Position numbers and translations under genes: made by a program
In this document: one piece after another, positions 23,845 through 31,816 of the stretch
Position numbering within the stretch: the stretch's first letter is position 1
How the letters are laid out: each line of letters starts with the position of its first letter
NCBI GenBank assembly: GCA_021788115.1
Contig: JAJYLA010000014.1
Span: 1 to 43,501 of the forward strand
DNA length: 43,501 nt
DNA from: Actinomycetes bacterium
GTDB taxonomy: Bacteria; Actinomycetota; Acidimicrobiia; Acidimicrobiales; Palsa-688
Direction: 5' to 3'
The notes under the pieces: model-generated
Seen by the model: only the letters and a program-made list of their open reading frames with translations
Told to the model about the DNA's origin: nothing
Database searches by the model: none

Positions 23845-24702
23845 CTACGACGGCGCGGGCAGCGCCGAGCGGGCGTTGCGCCGGGCCAGCTGCGCGATCG
23901 CGGCGAACATGAGGACGACGCCGAGCGCCTCGCCGGCGATCGCGACCGGGCCGGCGCCGAGGCGCTCGTGGAAGGCGAACACCCCGAGCGCCACCGACGC
24001 CACCGGGTCCGCGATCGTGAGCGCGGGCATCGAGCTGCCGAGAGGCCCCGCGCGGTAGGCCAGCTGGGTCAGGGCGATCGACACGGCACCCGCGGCCAGC
24101 AGGGCGTAGAGCGGCCAGTCCCCGATCACCGCGAGGACGCCGGCGCGGCCGACGGTCAGGGTCTGCTTCAAGAGAGCCGCGGCGACCCCGAAGCCGAGCC
24201 CTGCCGCGGCGCCGAGCAGCACCGCTGACTGCCTGCGCCCCCAGCGGAACGCCACGGCGGCCACCACCGCCACACCCGCCCCCGCGGCCGCCACCGCCCA
24301 GGCGAGGAGGTCGGCGTCGACGGAGATCCGCCCCGGGCTCGGGCGGGCCGCGACGAGGAAGTCGGTGATGCCGGCGACGAGGACGACGGCCCATCCCCAC
24401 TCGACCGCGGACGGGCGCCTGCCCTCGAGGACCACGCTCACGGGGAGGGCGAAGAGCACGCCGGACACGAGCAGAGGCTGCACGAGGGCGAGCTGGCCGT
24501 GGGCCAGCGCGACGGCGTGCAGGGCGAGGCCGACGGCGCCCGCGGCGAGGCCTGCGAGCCACGCCGGGCGGGTCACGAGGCGGAGGAGCACGCGGGCGGA
24601 TCCGCCGGCGACGGACCGGGCGGAGCGGTGCTGGAGCACGCTCGAGGTCGCCACCGCGACGGCGGAGGCGAGCGCGGTGAGCACGACGCCCGCGGTGCTC
24701 AC
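23845..24702 (-). CDS. DMT-superfamily (EamA/NIPA-like) membrane transporter
   Basis: A 285-residue integral membrane protein with about nine to ten hydrophobic helices, for example LTALASAVAVATSSVLQ, LAGLAAGAVGLALHAVAL, LVQPLLVSGVLFALPVSVVL and VAIAGEALGVVLMFAAIAQL. The alternation of small-residue-rich helices and the duplicated PLLVSGVLFALP / PALTIADPVASVALGVF motifs fit drug/metabolite transporters. It is divergent from the quinone oxidoreductase gene with a shared 91-bp promoter space. Substrate unknown. Confidence 0.88.
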   Translation of the reverse strand: MSTAGVVLTALASAVAVATSSVLQHRSARSVAGGSARVLLRLVTRPAWLAGLAAGAVGLALHAVALAHGQLALVQPLLVSGVLFALPVSVVLEGRRPSAVEWGWAVVLVAGITDFLVAARPSPGRISVDADLLAWAVAAAGAGVAVVAAVAFRWGRRQSAVLLGAAAGLGFGVAAALLKQTLTVGRAGVLAVIGDWPLYALLAAGAVSIALTQLAYRAGPLGSSMPALTIADPVASVALGVFAFHERLGAGPVAIAGEALGVVLMFAAIAQLARRNARSALPAPS

Positions 24703-24793
24703 CGCCGCCCCTGGGTTGGTCGGACGCGACCCACCGCCCTACGGTAGTTCGGGGCCCGGAGACGGACCTTTCGGGGAAAAAGAGGAGAGCGCC

Positions 24794-25765
24794 GTGCGAG
24801 CAGCCCGCTACGACAGGATCGGCCCGGCGGCCGACGTGCTGGAGGTCGTCGACATGGAACGCCCCGAACCCGGTCCGGGCGAGGTGCGCGTCCGGGTGCG
24901 CGCGTCCGGCGTGAACCCGACGGACTGGAAGAGCCGGTCTGGGGCGACGGGCGCCGCCCCGTCGGGGTGGCAGATCCCCCACCACGACGGGGCCGGCGAG
25001 ATCGACGCCGTCGGCCCGGGGGTCGACTCCGACCGGGTGGGAGAGCGGGTGTGGTTGTGGCTGGCGGCTGCGGGCAGGCCGTGGGGGACCGCGGCCGAGT
25101 GGAGCGTCGTGCCCGAGCGCCAGGCGGTCCCGCTCCCCGACGGCGCCTCCGCCGAGCTGGGCGCCAGCCTGGGGGTGCCGGCTTTGACGGCGCACCGTTG
25201 CCTGTTCGCCGACGGCCCGCTCGACGGCGCAACGGTCCTGGTCACCGGCGGAGCCGGGGCGGTCGGGCACTTCGCCATCGAGCTCGCCAAGTGGGCAGGG
25301 GCCAGGGTGGCGACGACGGTCAGCAGCGCGGAGAAGGCCGAGCTGGCCGCCGCGGCGGGCGCGGATCTGGTCGTGAACTACCGCGACCCCGAGGCGGTCG
25401 CGCAGGTCAGCCGGTTCGCCCAGACCGTCGACCGGGTCGTGGAGGTCGCCCTCGGCGCCAACCTCGACCTCGACCTGGCGGTGTCCGGCCCCGGCACGGT
25501 GGTGGTCAGCTACGCCAGCGAGGCGACCGATCCGGTCCTGCCGGTACGCCGCTGCATGACGGCGAACGTGTCGCTGCGTTTCGTGCTTCTCTACGGCGTG
25601 CCTGCTGCCGCCTTGGACCACGCGGTCCGCGACATCCGGGGCGCGCTCGCCGCCGGCGCGCTGACGGCGCTGCCGGTGACCCGCTTCGCCCTCGACGGCG
25701 TCGCTGCGGCGCAGGACGCAGTCGAAAAGGGGACGGTGGGCAAGGTCCTCGTCGACCTCGGCTGA
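24794..25765 (+). CDS. Zinc-free MDR-family NADPH:quinone oxidoreductase
   Basis: A 323-residue medium-chain reductase. The GroES-like N-terminal domain has GEVRVRVRASGVNPTDWKSR and HHDGAGEIDAVG; the Rossmann domain has TVLVTGGAGAVGHFAIELAK. The Cys/His/Glu ligands of the catalytic zinc and the structural four-cysteine loop are absent, as in quinone oxidoreductases and zeta-crystallin. It reduces quinones or enones with NADPH, usually for detoxification. GTG start with AGAGGAGAG upstream. It is convergent with the padR gene, leaving 10 bp. Confidence 0.92.
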   Translation: MRAARYDRIGPAADVLEVVDMERPEPGPGEVRVRVRASGVNPTDWKSRSGATGAAPSGWQIPHHDGAGEIDAVGPGVDSDRVGERVWLWLAAAGRPWGTAAEWSVVPERQAVPLPDGASAELGASLGVPALTAHRCLFADGPLDGATVLVTGGAGAVGHFAIELAKWAGARVATTVSSAEKAELAAAAGADLVVNYRDPEAVAQVSRFAQTVDRVVEVALGANLDLDLAVSGPGTVVVSYASEATDPVLPVRRCMTANVSLRFVLLYGVPAAALDHAVRDIRGALAAGALTALPVTRFALDGVAAAQDAVEKGTVGKVLVDLG

Positions 25766-25775
25766 CCTGGGGGGT

Positions 25776-26336
25776 TCACTCCTCGGCGAGGATCTGATAG
25801 AGCGCCTGGCGGGCCTGGCGCAGCGCCGCGGCGGCCCGCTCGACCTGCTCGGGGCTGCCGGCGTCGGAGACCTGGCGTGCGGCGACGTGCAGCTGGCCGA
25901 GCGCCTCGTGGAGCTGGACCCACCCTCGCCGGGGGTCGTCCTCCGCCCAGGGCGGACCCTCGGGTGCCGGGCGGCTCTCCGCCTCGGCCCGTCCCTCGTC
26001 GGTCAGCTCGTAGGTGCGCCGGCCGTCCTGGTCGGTCGCGCGGACCATGCCGGCGTCCTCGAGCATCTGCAGCGTCGGGTAGACCGATCCGGGGCTGGGC
26101 CTCCACAAGCCGCCGCTGCGCTGCTCCATCCGGCGGATCACCTCGTAGCCGTGGGCGGGTCCCTCGAGGAGCGCGCCGAGCACCTCGCCCCGGACGTCCC
26201 CGCGGCGCATGCGCCGCCACGGCCCGCCGCGGCGCATGAAAGGCGGCCCCGCGAAGGGCGCCTCCGCCCAGGCTTGCCAGCCGGGACCCGGAGGCGCCCC
26301 CCAGCCGAACTTGCGCCCCCCGTGATGTGCGCACAT
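25776..26336 (-). CDS. PadR-family transcriptional regulator
   Basis: A 186-residue regulator. A Gly/Pro/Trp-rich leader with several His (MCAHHGGRKFGWGAPPGPGW) precedes the PadR winged helix at about 45-120: RGEVLGALLEGPAHGYEVIR, SPGSVYPTLQMLEDAGMVRA, then GRRTYELTDEGRAEAE. A C-terminal helix (EQVERAAAALRQARQALYQI) mediates dimerisation. An excellent Shine-Dalgarno (AGGAGGTG) precedes the ATG. It is downstream of the DHA2 efflux gene on the same strand with a putative operator between them, so autoregulation and control of the pump are likely. Confidence 0.93.
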   Translation of the reverse strand: MCAHHGGRKFGWGAPPGPGWQAWAEAPFAGPPFMRRGGPWRRMRRGDVRGEVLGALLEGPAHGYEVIRRMEQRSGGLWRPSPGSVYPTLQMLEDAGMVRATDQDGRRTYELTDEGRAEAESRPAPEGPPWAEDDPRRGWVQLHEALGQLHVAARQVSDAGSPEQVERAAAALRQARQALYQILAEE

Positions 26337-26402
26337 GTCGCACCTCCTGTGTCTGTGCTCTTCCGGCCATCGGAACGTGGTCGACAGTCACAAGTATAAC
26401 GG

Positions 26403-26412
26403 CGATATATCG
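26403..26412. promoter_or_regulatory. AT-rich palindrome, probable PadR operator
   Basis: CGATATATCG is a perfect 10-bp palindrome with imperfect flanks (AACGG on the left, TTAAG on the right). It directly adjoins the stop codon of the efflux gene, 67 bp before the padR start, and is a conspicuous AT island in GC-rich DNA. Similar ATATCG repeats are used by PadR regulators of this subclass. Confidence 0.5.
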
Positions 26413-27906
26413 TTAAGTGTGGCCTCCAGGGTGCTTCCGGTCGGGGCGCAGCGCCGCGGTCCCTCGCGTGGCGGACAGCACCGCCGCGACGGCCATCAGT
26501 CCCATCGACGCGTAGAAGGCCGAGTGCAGGCCGGACGCGAAGGCGCGGGCGAGCGAGCCGTGCAGGGTCGTCGACCCGACGAAGATGGCGAAGGCCAGGT
26601 GCCTGGGGATCGACCGTGACGCGATGAGGATGGCGACGGAGAAGGAGAAGACCATCCCGACGTTGGAGAACGTCCGCAGCATCCCCGAGGAGATGCCGAA
26701 GGCGTCCGCGGGGGAGGCCTTCATCACGGCCGCGTTGTTGGCGGGGAAGAAGGCGCTCGCGCCGGTGCCGTTGACCACGCTGGCGACCAGGACGAGCCAC
26801 AGCCCCGTGCCGATGGTCAGGTGCGCGTATATGAACAGCGCCACCACCTGCACGGCCAGGCCGGCCGTCGCCGGCAGCACGGGGCCGAAACGGTCCGCGA
26901 GCCGGCCGGCGAGCGGCCCGATCGTCCCCCCGACGACGTAGCCGGGGACGAGCAGCAGCGAGGCGTGGATGGGGGTGAGGCCGCGCGGCCCCTGGAGGTA
27001 CATGATCACGAGGAACAGCACCGCGAAGTTGGCGAGCCCCTGGAAGAACGCGGCCAGCAGGGACGGGGTCATCGTCTGCACCCGGAACAAGGAGAGCTTC
27101 AGCATCGGCTCCGCCTGCAGGCTCTCCACCACCACGAAGCCGGCAATCACGACCAGCCCGCAGACGAGGTAGCCGAGGATCGACGCGTCGAGGGAGGTGG
27201 TGGCGAGCCTGGTGATCGCCCACAGCACCCCGAACAGTCCGAGGCCGAGCGCCGCCATGCCGGCCACGTCGATGCGGTGCCGCTGGCGGGCGGCCGTGTC
27301 GTGCAGGACCCGCACGGCGAGGGCGACGGCCGCCAGGCCGATCGGGACGTTGATCCAGAAGATCCACCGCCAGTCGATGTAGGTCACGATGGCCCCGCCG
27401 AGCACGATGCCGAGCACCGCCCCCAGGCTCCACCCGAGCGCGTTGAAGCCGTAGGCCTTGCCGCGCCGCTCCCGGGGGAAGAGGTCCGCGATCACCGCCC
27501 CGCTGTTCGCCGTCACGAACGCCCCGCCGACGCCTTGGAGAACCCGGAAGGAGATGATCGACGCCTCGTCCCACGCGAGGGCGCAAAGGGCCGAACCGGC
27601 GATGAAGAGGAGGAAGCCCGCCTCGTACATGCGGACCCGTCCGAACATGTCCCCCAGCCGGCCGACCTGGGTGGCGAGCACGGTGATGACGAGCAGGTAC
27701 CCGATGATCACCCACACGACCGACGCCAGGGCCACGTGGAGCGCCCGCTCGATCGCGGGCAGCGCCAGCACCACGATCGTCGTGTCGACGGCGGTGATGA
27801 GCACCCCCGACATCACCACCGCCAGGGCGAGACCCGTGCGCACGGGGGCGGGCGCGGGGCCCGTGCCGCTGGGAGCGCCGCGGGGGGCGGCGGGTGTGGT
27901 GGTCAT
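26413..27906 (-). CDS. MFS drug transporter, DHA2 (EmrB/QacA) family
   Basis: A 497-residue 14-helix proton-driven exporter. The first helix LALAVVMSGVLITAVDTTIV includes the family motif D1 (L-D-x-T-I/V-V-N/L-x-A-L-P), followed by WVIIGYLLVITVLATQVGRL plus GDMFGRVR (motif A) and GSALCALAWDEASIISFRVL with QGVGGAFV (motif B). The WRWIFWINVPIGL signature of DHA2 pumps is present, and late helices include GTGASAFFPANNAAVMKASP. Start ATG with GAGAGGAG upstream. The neighbouring padR gene suggests substrate-induced expression. Substrate unknown. Confidence 0.95.
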   Translation of the reverse strand: MTTTPAAPRGAPSGTGPAPAPVRTGLALAVVMSGVLITAVDTTIVVLALPAIERALHVALASVVWVIIGYLLVITVLATQVGRLGDMFGRVRMYEAGFLLFIAGSALCALAWDEASIISFRVLQGVGGAFVTANSGAVIADLFPRERRGKAYGFNALGWSLGAVLGIVLGGAIVTYIDWRWIFWINVPIGLAAVALAVRVLHDTAARQRHRIDVAGMAALGLGLFGVLWAITRLATTSLDASILGYLVCGLVVIAGFVVVESLQAEPMLKLSLFRVQTMTPSLLAAFFQGLANFAVLFLVIMYLQGPRGLTPIHASLLLVPGYVVGGTIGPLAGRLADRFGPVLPATAGLAVQVVALFIYAHLTIGTGLWLVLVASVVNGTGASAFFPANNAAVMKASPADAFGISSGMLRTFSNVGMVFSFSVAILIASRSIPRHLAFAIFVGSTTLHGSLARAFASGLHSAFYASMGLMAVAAVLSATRGTAALRPDRKHPGGHT

Positions 27907-27988
27907 GGCGCTCCTCTCGGCGGATCTGCGACCCCCGAGCCTGCCGCATCGGCAGGGGGGCGCGCGTCGAGCAGCCCCCGGCGCGGGG

Positions 27989-28414
27989 TCAGCGCAGGTC
28001 GGGGATCGCCACCCGGCGGGCGAGCAAGGCCACTGCGGTTCCCGCCGACGTGCGGAACTGCACCGAGCACAGCGGGGTCGGGAGGCGGAGCTTGTCCAGG
28101 ATGACCGTGCCGATGCTGACCTCGTGGGCCACCCGCGACGCCGTGGCCGGGTCGCACCCGTCGAAGCGGAGCCGCACGCCATCGACCGTGGTCACCTCCA
28201 GGGTGGCGACGGCCCTCTCGACGGCCGCGCGGGCCTCGGCGAGCTCCTCGCCCTCCACGGCGCGCAACTGGCGGAGGAGCCGGCGGCGCACGATGCGGCT
28301 CTCCTCGCGCCACACCCGGGCCAGGCGGTGCCGGAAGCGCCACCGCCCGATCCTGCCGAGCGGCCGGAAGGGATCGGGCGGGCGGGGGTCCGAACGGCGC
28401 ATGCTGGCGTCCAT
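27989..28414 (-). CDS. Hypothetical protein with a basic helical N-terminus
   Basis: A 141-residue protein that I do not recognise. It begins MDASMRRSDPRPPDPFRPLG, continues with a strongly basic amphipathic stretch (RWRFRHRLARVWREESRIV, RRRLLRQLRAVEGEELAEAR) and ends with a beta-rich half (VTTVDGVRLRFDGCDPATAS, SVQFRTSAGTAVALLARRVA). No membrane helix or signal is seen. An alternative ATG lies four codons in. It is divergent from the DevR-like regulator gene with 128 bp between them, and third-position GC is high as in real genes here. It may belong to the dormancy island, but that is only positional. Confidence 0.6.
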   Translation of the reverse strand: MDASMRRSDPRPPDPFRPLGRIGRWRFRHRLARVWREESRIVRRRLLRQLRAVEGEELAEARAAVERAVATLEVTTVDGVRLRFDGCDPATASRVAHEVSIGTVILDKLRLPTPLCSVQFRTSAGTAVALLARRVAIPDLR

Positions 28415-28525
28415 CGTCGGTCGCCGGGGAGGCGGAAAGACAGTGCCGAACGTCCTCAACTCCCGGGCCGTAGTTCACTTGGGGGGCTCGCCGGCAAGCT
28501 TCCGCCTTCCGCCCGGGTCCACCGC

Positions 28526-28531
28526 TAGTAT
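28526..28531 (+). promoter_or_regulatory. -10 element of the devR-like gene
   Basis: TAGTAT ends 11 bp before the ATG. Transcription would then start within about 0-5 bases of the ATG, and no Shine-Dalgarno is present, so the message is probably leaderless or nearly so. No convincing -35 is visible. Confidence 0.5.
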
Positions 28532-28542
28532 GACAAGCGACA

Positions 28543-29244
28543 ATGGACTCTTCCACCGGCTCCCACCCTGGCGCCCCCGGGTCGAAGGACTCCGCCGAGG
28601 TACGCGTCTTCCTCCTCGACGATCACGAGGTGGTTCGCCGGGGCATCCGCGACCTGCTGTGGGCCGAGGACTCGGTGGTGGTCGTCGGCGAGGCCTCCAA
28701 CGCCGAGGAGGCCCTGGAGCGGATCCCCCAGACCCAGCCGGACGTCGCCGTCCTCGACGTCCGCCTCGGCGAGGGTCCCTCCGGGATCGAGGTGTGCCGT
28801 GACATCCGCTCCTCCCACCCGAACGTGGCGTGCATCATGCTGACGAGCTTCGCCGACGACGAGGCGCTGTTCGCGTCGATCATGGCGGGGGCTTCGGGTT
28901 ACGTGCTCAAGCAGATCCGAGGCGGCGAGCTGGTCGGCGCCATCCGCCGGGTGGCGGCGGGGGAGAGCCTTCTCGACGCCTCGGTTACCGCCCGGGTGCT
29001 GGAGAGGCTGCGCAACCCGCCCGAGGAGGACGACCCCCTCCACGACCTCACCCCGCAGGAGCGCCGGATCCTCGACCTGATCTCCGAGGGGCGCACCAAC
29101 CGCCAGATCGCGCAGGAGATGTTCCTCGCGGAGAAGACGGTGAAGAACTACGTCTCCCACCTGCTGGCCAAGCTGGGCATGGCCCGCCGCTCCGAGGCCG
29201 CCGCGTACGCCGCCCGCCTGGCGGAGCGCCGCCGGCTGCGCTGA
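28543..29244 (+). CDS. DevR/DosR-like NarL-family response regulator
   Basis: A 233-residue two-component regulator. The receiver has Asp26-Asp27 (FLLDDHEVVRRG), phospho-acceptor Asp72 (VAVLDVRLGEG), Thr101 (MLTSFADDEA) and Lys123 (GYVLKQI). The LuxR-type HTH (about 165-225) reads LTPQERRILDLISEGRTNRQ and MFLAEKTVKNYVSHLLAKLG. These segments are strikingly close to Mycobacterium tuberculosis DevR/DosR (DDHEVVRRG, AVLDVRL, AGASGYV, FLAEKTVKNYVS-LLAKLGM-RR), including the linker and recognition helix. DosR switches on dormancy genes at low O2, NO or CO. Stress proteins, acetate kinase and DosR-like boxes nearby support the same role here. No kinase is adjacent; the nearest candidate lies 5.8 kb downstream. 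Confidence 0.9.
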   Translation: MDSSTGSHPGAPGSKDSAEVRVFLLDDHEVVRRGIRDLLWAEDSVVVVGEASNAEEALERIPQTQPDVAVLDVRLGEGPSGIEVCRDIRSSHPNVACIMLTSFADDEALFASIMAGASGYVLKQIRGGELVGAIRRVAAGESLLDASVTARVLERLRNPPEEDDPLHDLTPQERRILDLISEGRTNRQIAQEMFLAEKTVKNYVSHLLAKLGMARRSEAAAYAARLAERRRLR

Positions 29245-29308
29245 GCCGCCGCCTCCTGGTCGATCGCCCTCACGGAGGGCTCCTCCGCGGGTACCGGGAC
29301 AAAAAACC

Positions 29309-29349
29309 ACCCCGGTCACCGGGGGTTGAGCCTCCTCGGTGACCGGGGT
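29309..29349 (-). terminator. Rho-independent terminator of the membrane-protein gene
   Basis: A perfect 13-bp stem (29309-29321 with 29337-29349) is followed on the minus strand, after GTGG, by six T residues (complement of 29301-29306). The hairpin also lies 64 bp after the devR-like stop and could end both converging transcripts, but only the minus side has the U-tract. Confidence 0.85.
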
Positions 29350-29396
29350 GTCTGTGGACTATCGAGGGTTCGCGGGGCCCGGCCCCGCACCAGGCC

Positions 29397-29993
29397 TCAG
29401 ACGGTCAGGGGTGTGGCCGGCGTGGTGACGCCCAGACGCCGGGCGAACACCTCCTCGCCGGCGTTGACCTTGTGCAGGTGCCAGAAGCCGAGGAGCGTCA
29501 GGACCAGCATGATGCCGGCAAGGACGAACGAGGCGATGGAGGCGATCAGGGCGAGGTAGCCGATCTCCCAGAAGGCGTAGGCCTCGAGGAGCATGGCCCG
29601 CAGGGTCGTGCCCTTGAATACCGTGTTGACTTCAGCGGCGAGCTTGGTATCGGTGGGGTTCGCCATCGACGCCGCGCTGACCTTCGAGTAAACGCCCTTG
29701 TAGGGCATCTCGCTCAGGTGGACGGCGATGAAGTGGTCGGAGTACGCCTTGGCTGCGGGGCCCGAGAGGACTTCCTGGCCGGCGTACTTGTTCAAGTAAG
29801 GGCCGATCTCTGGGCTCGCCAGGGCCGAGCTGCCGAGGGCGGGGACCACCACGTCCTGCTCCGCCAGCTGATCATGCACGTTCGAGTTGGCAAAGTTATG
29901 GCCCCACAGAAGAAGCGCCCCGGCCACGAGCAACACCACCGTGAGAACGAGACCGCCAAGGCTCAGCAGGGTGTCATATGTCTTACGACGCAT
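29397..29993 (-). CDS. Conserved two-TM membrane protein (dormancy-associated family)
   Basis: A 198-residue protein with an N-terminal helix (TLLSLGGLVLTVVLLVAGAL), an extracytoplasmic domain of about 110 residues containing EQDVVVPALGSSALASPEIG and YLNKYAGQEVLSG, and a C-terminal helix pair region (YLALIASIASFVLAGIMLVL). I recall this as a widespread actinobacterial family, often mislabelled LigA-like dioxygenase; no catalytic motif is present. The ATG was chosen for its AAAAAGGAG site; an upstream in-frame start is a shadow. Two DosR-like boxes 80-115 bp upstream and two CRP-like boxes farther up indicate dense regulation. Function unknown; it may sense or buffer the membrane during low oxygen. 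Confidence 0.8.
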   Translation of the reverse strand: MRRKTYDTLLSLGGLVLTVVLLVAGALLLWGHNFANSNVHDQLAEQDVVVPALGSSALASPEIGPYLNKYAGQEVLSGPAAKAYSDHFIAVHLSEMPYKGVYSKVSAASMANPTDTKLAAEVNTVFKGTTLRAMLLEAYAFWEIGYLALIASIASFVLAGIMLVLTLLGFWHLHKVNAGEEVFARRLGVTTPATPLTV

Positions 29994-30073
29994 TGTGCGT
30001 TGGCTCCTTTTTCTATCCTCGAGAGAGGAGGGATGCTGAGTCCAGTGTGCACGCAGTCTCGATCGCGCTGTCA

Positions 30074-30107
30074 GGGCTAAAAGTCCTGTAGTTGCGGCAC
30101 AAGTCCC
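30074..30107 (-). promoter_or_regulatory. Tandem DosR-like boxes before the membrane-protein gene
   Basis: Box one (30074-30087, plus strand GGGCTAAAAGTCCT) and box two (30094-30107, minus strand GGGACTTGTGCCGC) each match 10 of 14 positions of GGGACTWWAGTCCC. Their starts are 20 bp apart, about two DNA turns, so two regulator dimers would sit on the same face. They lie 81-114 bp before the ATG. Confidence 0.5.
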
Positions 30108-30209
30108 TAAGAAGACCCTGAGAGAGGACATTTCCGGGCCTCCCCACCCAGCGGCCGATCGGCGGGCAAATGGCGACCGTCGTCGCGGGTTATTGACAGG
30201 CTTATCCGA

Positions 30210-30257
30210 GTGAACTCAGTCACAGTATTTAGACCGTAGTGGAGTGACATGCGTCAC
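30210..30257. promoter_or_regulatory. Two CRP/FNR-type GTGA-N6-TCAC sites
   Basis: GTGAACTCAGTCAC (30210-30223) and GTGACATGCGTCAC (30244-30257) are both perfect GTGA-N6-TCAC palindromes, the half-sites used by CRP-type regulators, with centres 34 bp apart. A TTGACA lies at 30193-30198. They fall in the 335-bp gap between two minus-strand genes, upstream of the membrane-protein gene; nothing else in that gap looks coding. Confidence 0.6.
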
Positions 30258-30328
30258 CATATTAGTGATACGCGAGGACGCGCGAAGCCGGCGCATTAGT
30301 CCTGGAGCGTTCCTGCGACGCCTCAGTC

Positions 30329-30763
30329 TCAGAGGACGACGTGCTCGCCAGCATCCGCCGGCGGCAGGCGCCGGCCGAGGATCTGGCCGGGGTCGAGGCT
30401 GACCAGGACCTGGCGGTGCGTCGTCGGCCAGTGGCGAAGCCCGGCCCGGCCCGCGGCCGCGCCCTCCGAGGCGCTGGCGAACCCGGCCACCCCCACGACC
30501 TGGATGCTCCAGCCCTGGCGGGTCGCGCCGTCGGTCTCGTCGACCTCGAAGGCCACCACGGCGTGCTGGAGGGCGGCAGCGAGACGGGATCCCCCCTCCG
30601 CGTAGAAGAGGATGCGGCCCTCGGCGAAGCAGAAGTTGACCGGGAAGATCGCCGGCATGGCACCGATGCTGACGGCCACCCGGCCGAAGTCATTGGCCGC
30701 CAGCAACTCGAGGCAGCGGGACTCGTCGAGGAGGTCGCTGGCGGGGGCGACGTCCGCGGTCAT
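30329..30763 (-). CDS. PNPOx-fold flavin/F420-type protein
   Basis: A 144-residue split-barrel protein of the pyridoxamine phosphate oxidase-like family. It reads ESRCLELLAANDFGRVAVSI, then PAIFPVNFCFAEGRILFYAE, SRLAAALQHAVVAFEVDETD and WSIQVVGVAGFA, the usual order of strands that bind FMN or F420 at a dimer interface. The end PGQILGRRLPPADAGEHVVL resembles the second paralogue in this island. It follows the double-USP gene by 37 bp on the same strand and is likely co-transcribed. Mycobacterial DosR regulons also contain such flavoproteins. The reaction, probably reduction of a quinone-, nitro- or F420-type substrate, is unknown. Confidence 0.85.
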   Translation of the reverse strand: MTADVAPASDLLDESRCLELLAANDFGRVAVSIGAMPAIFPVNFCFAEGRILFYAEGGSRLAAALQHAVVAFEVDETDGATRQGWSIQVVGVAGFASASEGAAAGRAGLRHWPTTHRQVLVSLDPGQILGRRLPPADAGEHVVL

Positions 30764-30800
30764 CGTCGCCGGTCCGCGACGTGGGGGCGCGGGTTCGATG

Positions 30801-31709
30801 TCAGTCTCCGCGGGCCCCGTCGGCCGGGAGATTGACGAGGGCGAGGGGGACGGGGGAGCGGTGGGTGCAGGCGTGGCCCACCGACCCGAAGAGCACCTCT
30901 CGGGCCCGCCCGTGGCCGCGCCCGCCGATCACGAGCAGCTGCGCACGGGCAGCTTCGTCGACAAGGACACGCGCGGGTGGCCCCTCGACGATGGCCCGCT
31001 CGACGGGCACACCGATGTCTCCGAGGCCTTCGACGGCCGCGGCGAGGACGTCCGCCGCCGCCAGCTGCAGCTTGGTGGGAAGGGAGCCGCTTCCCGGGGG
31101 AGGGTCGTCGCCGGCGTGGCGGGAATGCTGCCAGGCCGTCACCGCGCGGAGCGGGACCTCGCGAAGGCGCGCCGCGCCCGCTGCCCAGCGCAGGGCGAGG
31201 AGCGACTCCGGGGAGCCGTCGACGCCGGCCACGATCCTGGCGTGAGGGTCCACCGGGTGGACGGAGGTGGCGCGCGGGACGATCACCAGGGGAACGGGGT
31301 GGCGATGGCTGAGCGCGTGGGTGACGGAGCCGAGCAGCAGCTCCGTGACGCCACCGTGACCGCGGCAACCCACCACGAGGAGGCGGACATCGGGCTCGGA
31401 CGCGGCGAGCTGCAACGCCTCGGCCGGGGGTCCCTCGCGCACCACGAGGCTCACCTTCACGTCGCCGGCGTCGAGCCCCGACAGCGCGGAGGCGAGGAGG
31501 TCGTGACCTTCTTGGTCGACCTCCTCCGCAGTGGGGGCTACGAAGGCGGGCGCGCTGTAGGCCAGGGCCGGCATCTGCCAGGAGTAGACAACCTCGAGCT
31601 CTGCGCCGCGCCGGCGCGCTTCGTCGAGTGCCCAGGCGGCCGCGGCGCGGCTGCCGTCCGAGCCGTCGACGCCGACCACAACCTTGCCTGACCGTTCCAG
31701 GTAGTCCAT
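30801..31709 (-). CDS. Tandem-domain universal stress protein
   Basis: A 302-residue protein with two USP domains, each about 140 residues. Domain one spans GKVVVGVDGSDGSRAAAAWA to VVGCRGHGGVTELLLGSVTH; domain two spans ARIVAGVDGSPESLLALRWA to VIGGRGHGRAREVLFGSVGH. Both keep the ATP-binding G-x2-G-x-G-x9-G-S motif, so it should bind ATP like mycobacterial USPs such as Rv2623-type proteins, which slow growth in hypoxia. A strong AAGGAGGA precedes the ATG, and a DosR-like box lies 50 bp upstream. It heads a probable operon with the PNPOx gene that follows. Confidence 0.95.
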   Translation of the reverse strand: MDYLERSGKVVVGVDGSDGSRAAAAWALDEARRRGAELEVVYSWQMPALAYSAPAFVAPTAEEVDQEGHDLLASALSGLDAGDVKVSLVVREGPPAEALQLAASEPDVRLLVVGCRGHGGVTELLLGSVTHALSHRHPVPLVIVPRATSVHPVDPHARIVAGVDGSPESLLALRWAAGAARLREVPLRAVTAWQHSRHAGDDPPPGSGSLPTKLQLAAADVLAAAVEGLGDIGVPVERAIVEGPPARVLVDEAARAQLLVIGGRGHGRAREVLFGSVGHACTHRSPVPLALVNLPADGARGD

Positions 31710-31758
31710 TGTCCGTCCTCCTTCGATCCAGTGTCGGTGGGGCCGCCGGCCGGGGGCA

Positions 31759-31772
31759 GGGGCGAAAGACCC
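31759..31772 (-). promoter_or_regulatory. DosR-like box before the double-USP gene
   Basis: Minus strand GGGTCTTTCGCCCC matches 11 of 14 positions of the DosR core and ends 49 bp before the ATG, a good place to contact polymerase. A nearly identical element stands before the fused oxidoreductase operon. Confidence 0.55.
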
Positions 31773-31816
31773 TTGCTCGTGGCGACGTCCAGCACCCGCT
31801 GCCGTGGGGAGCGGTC

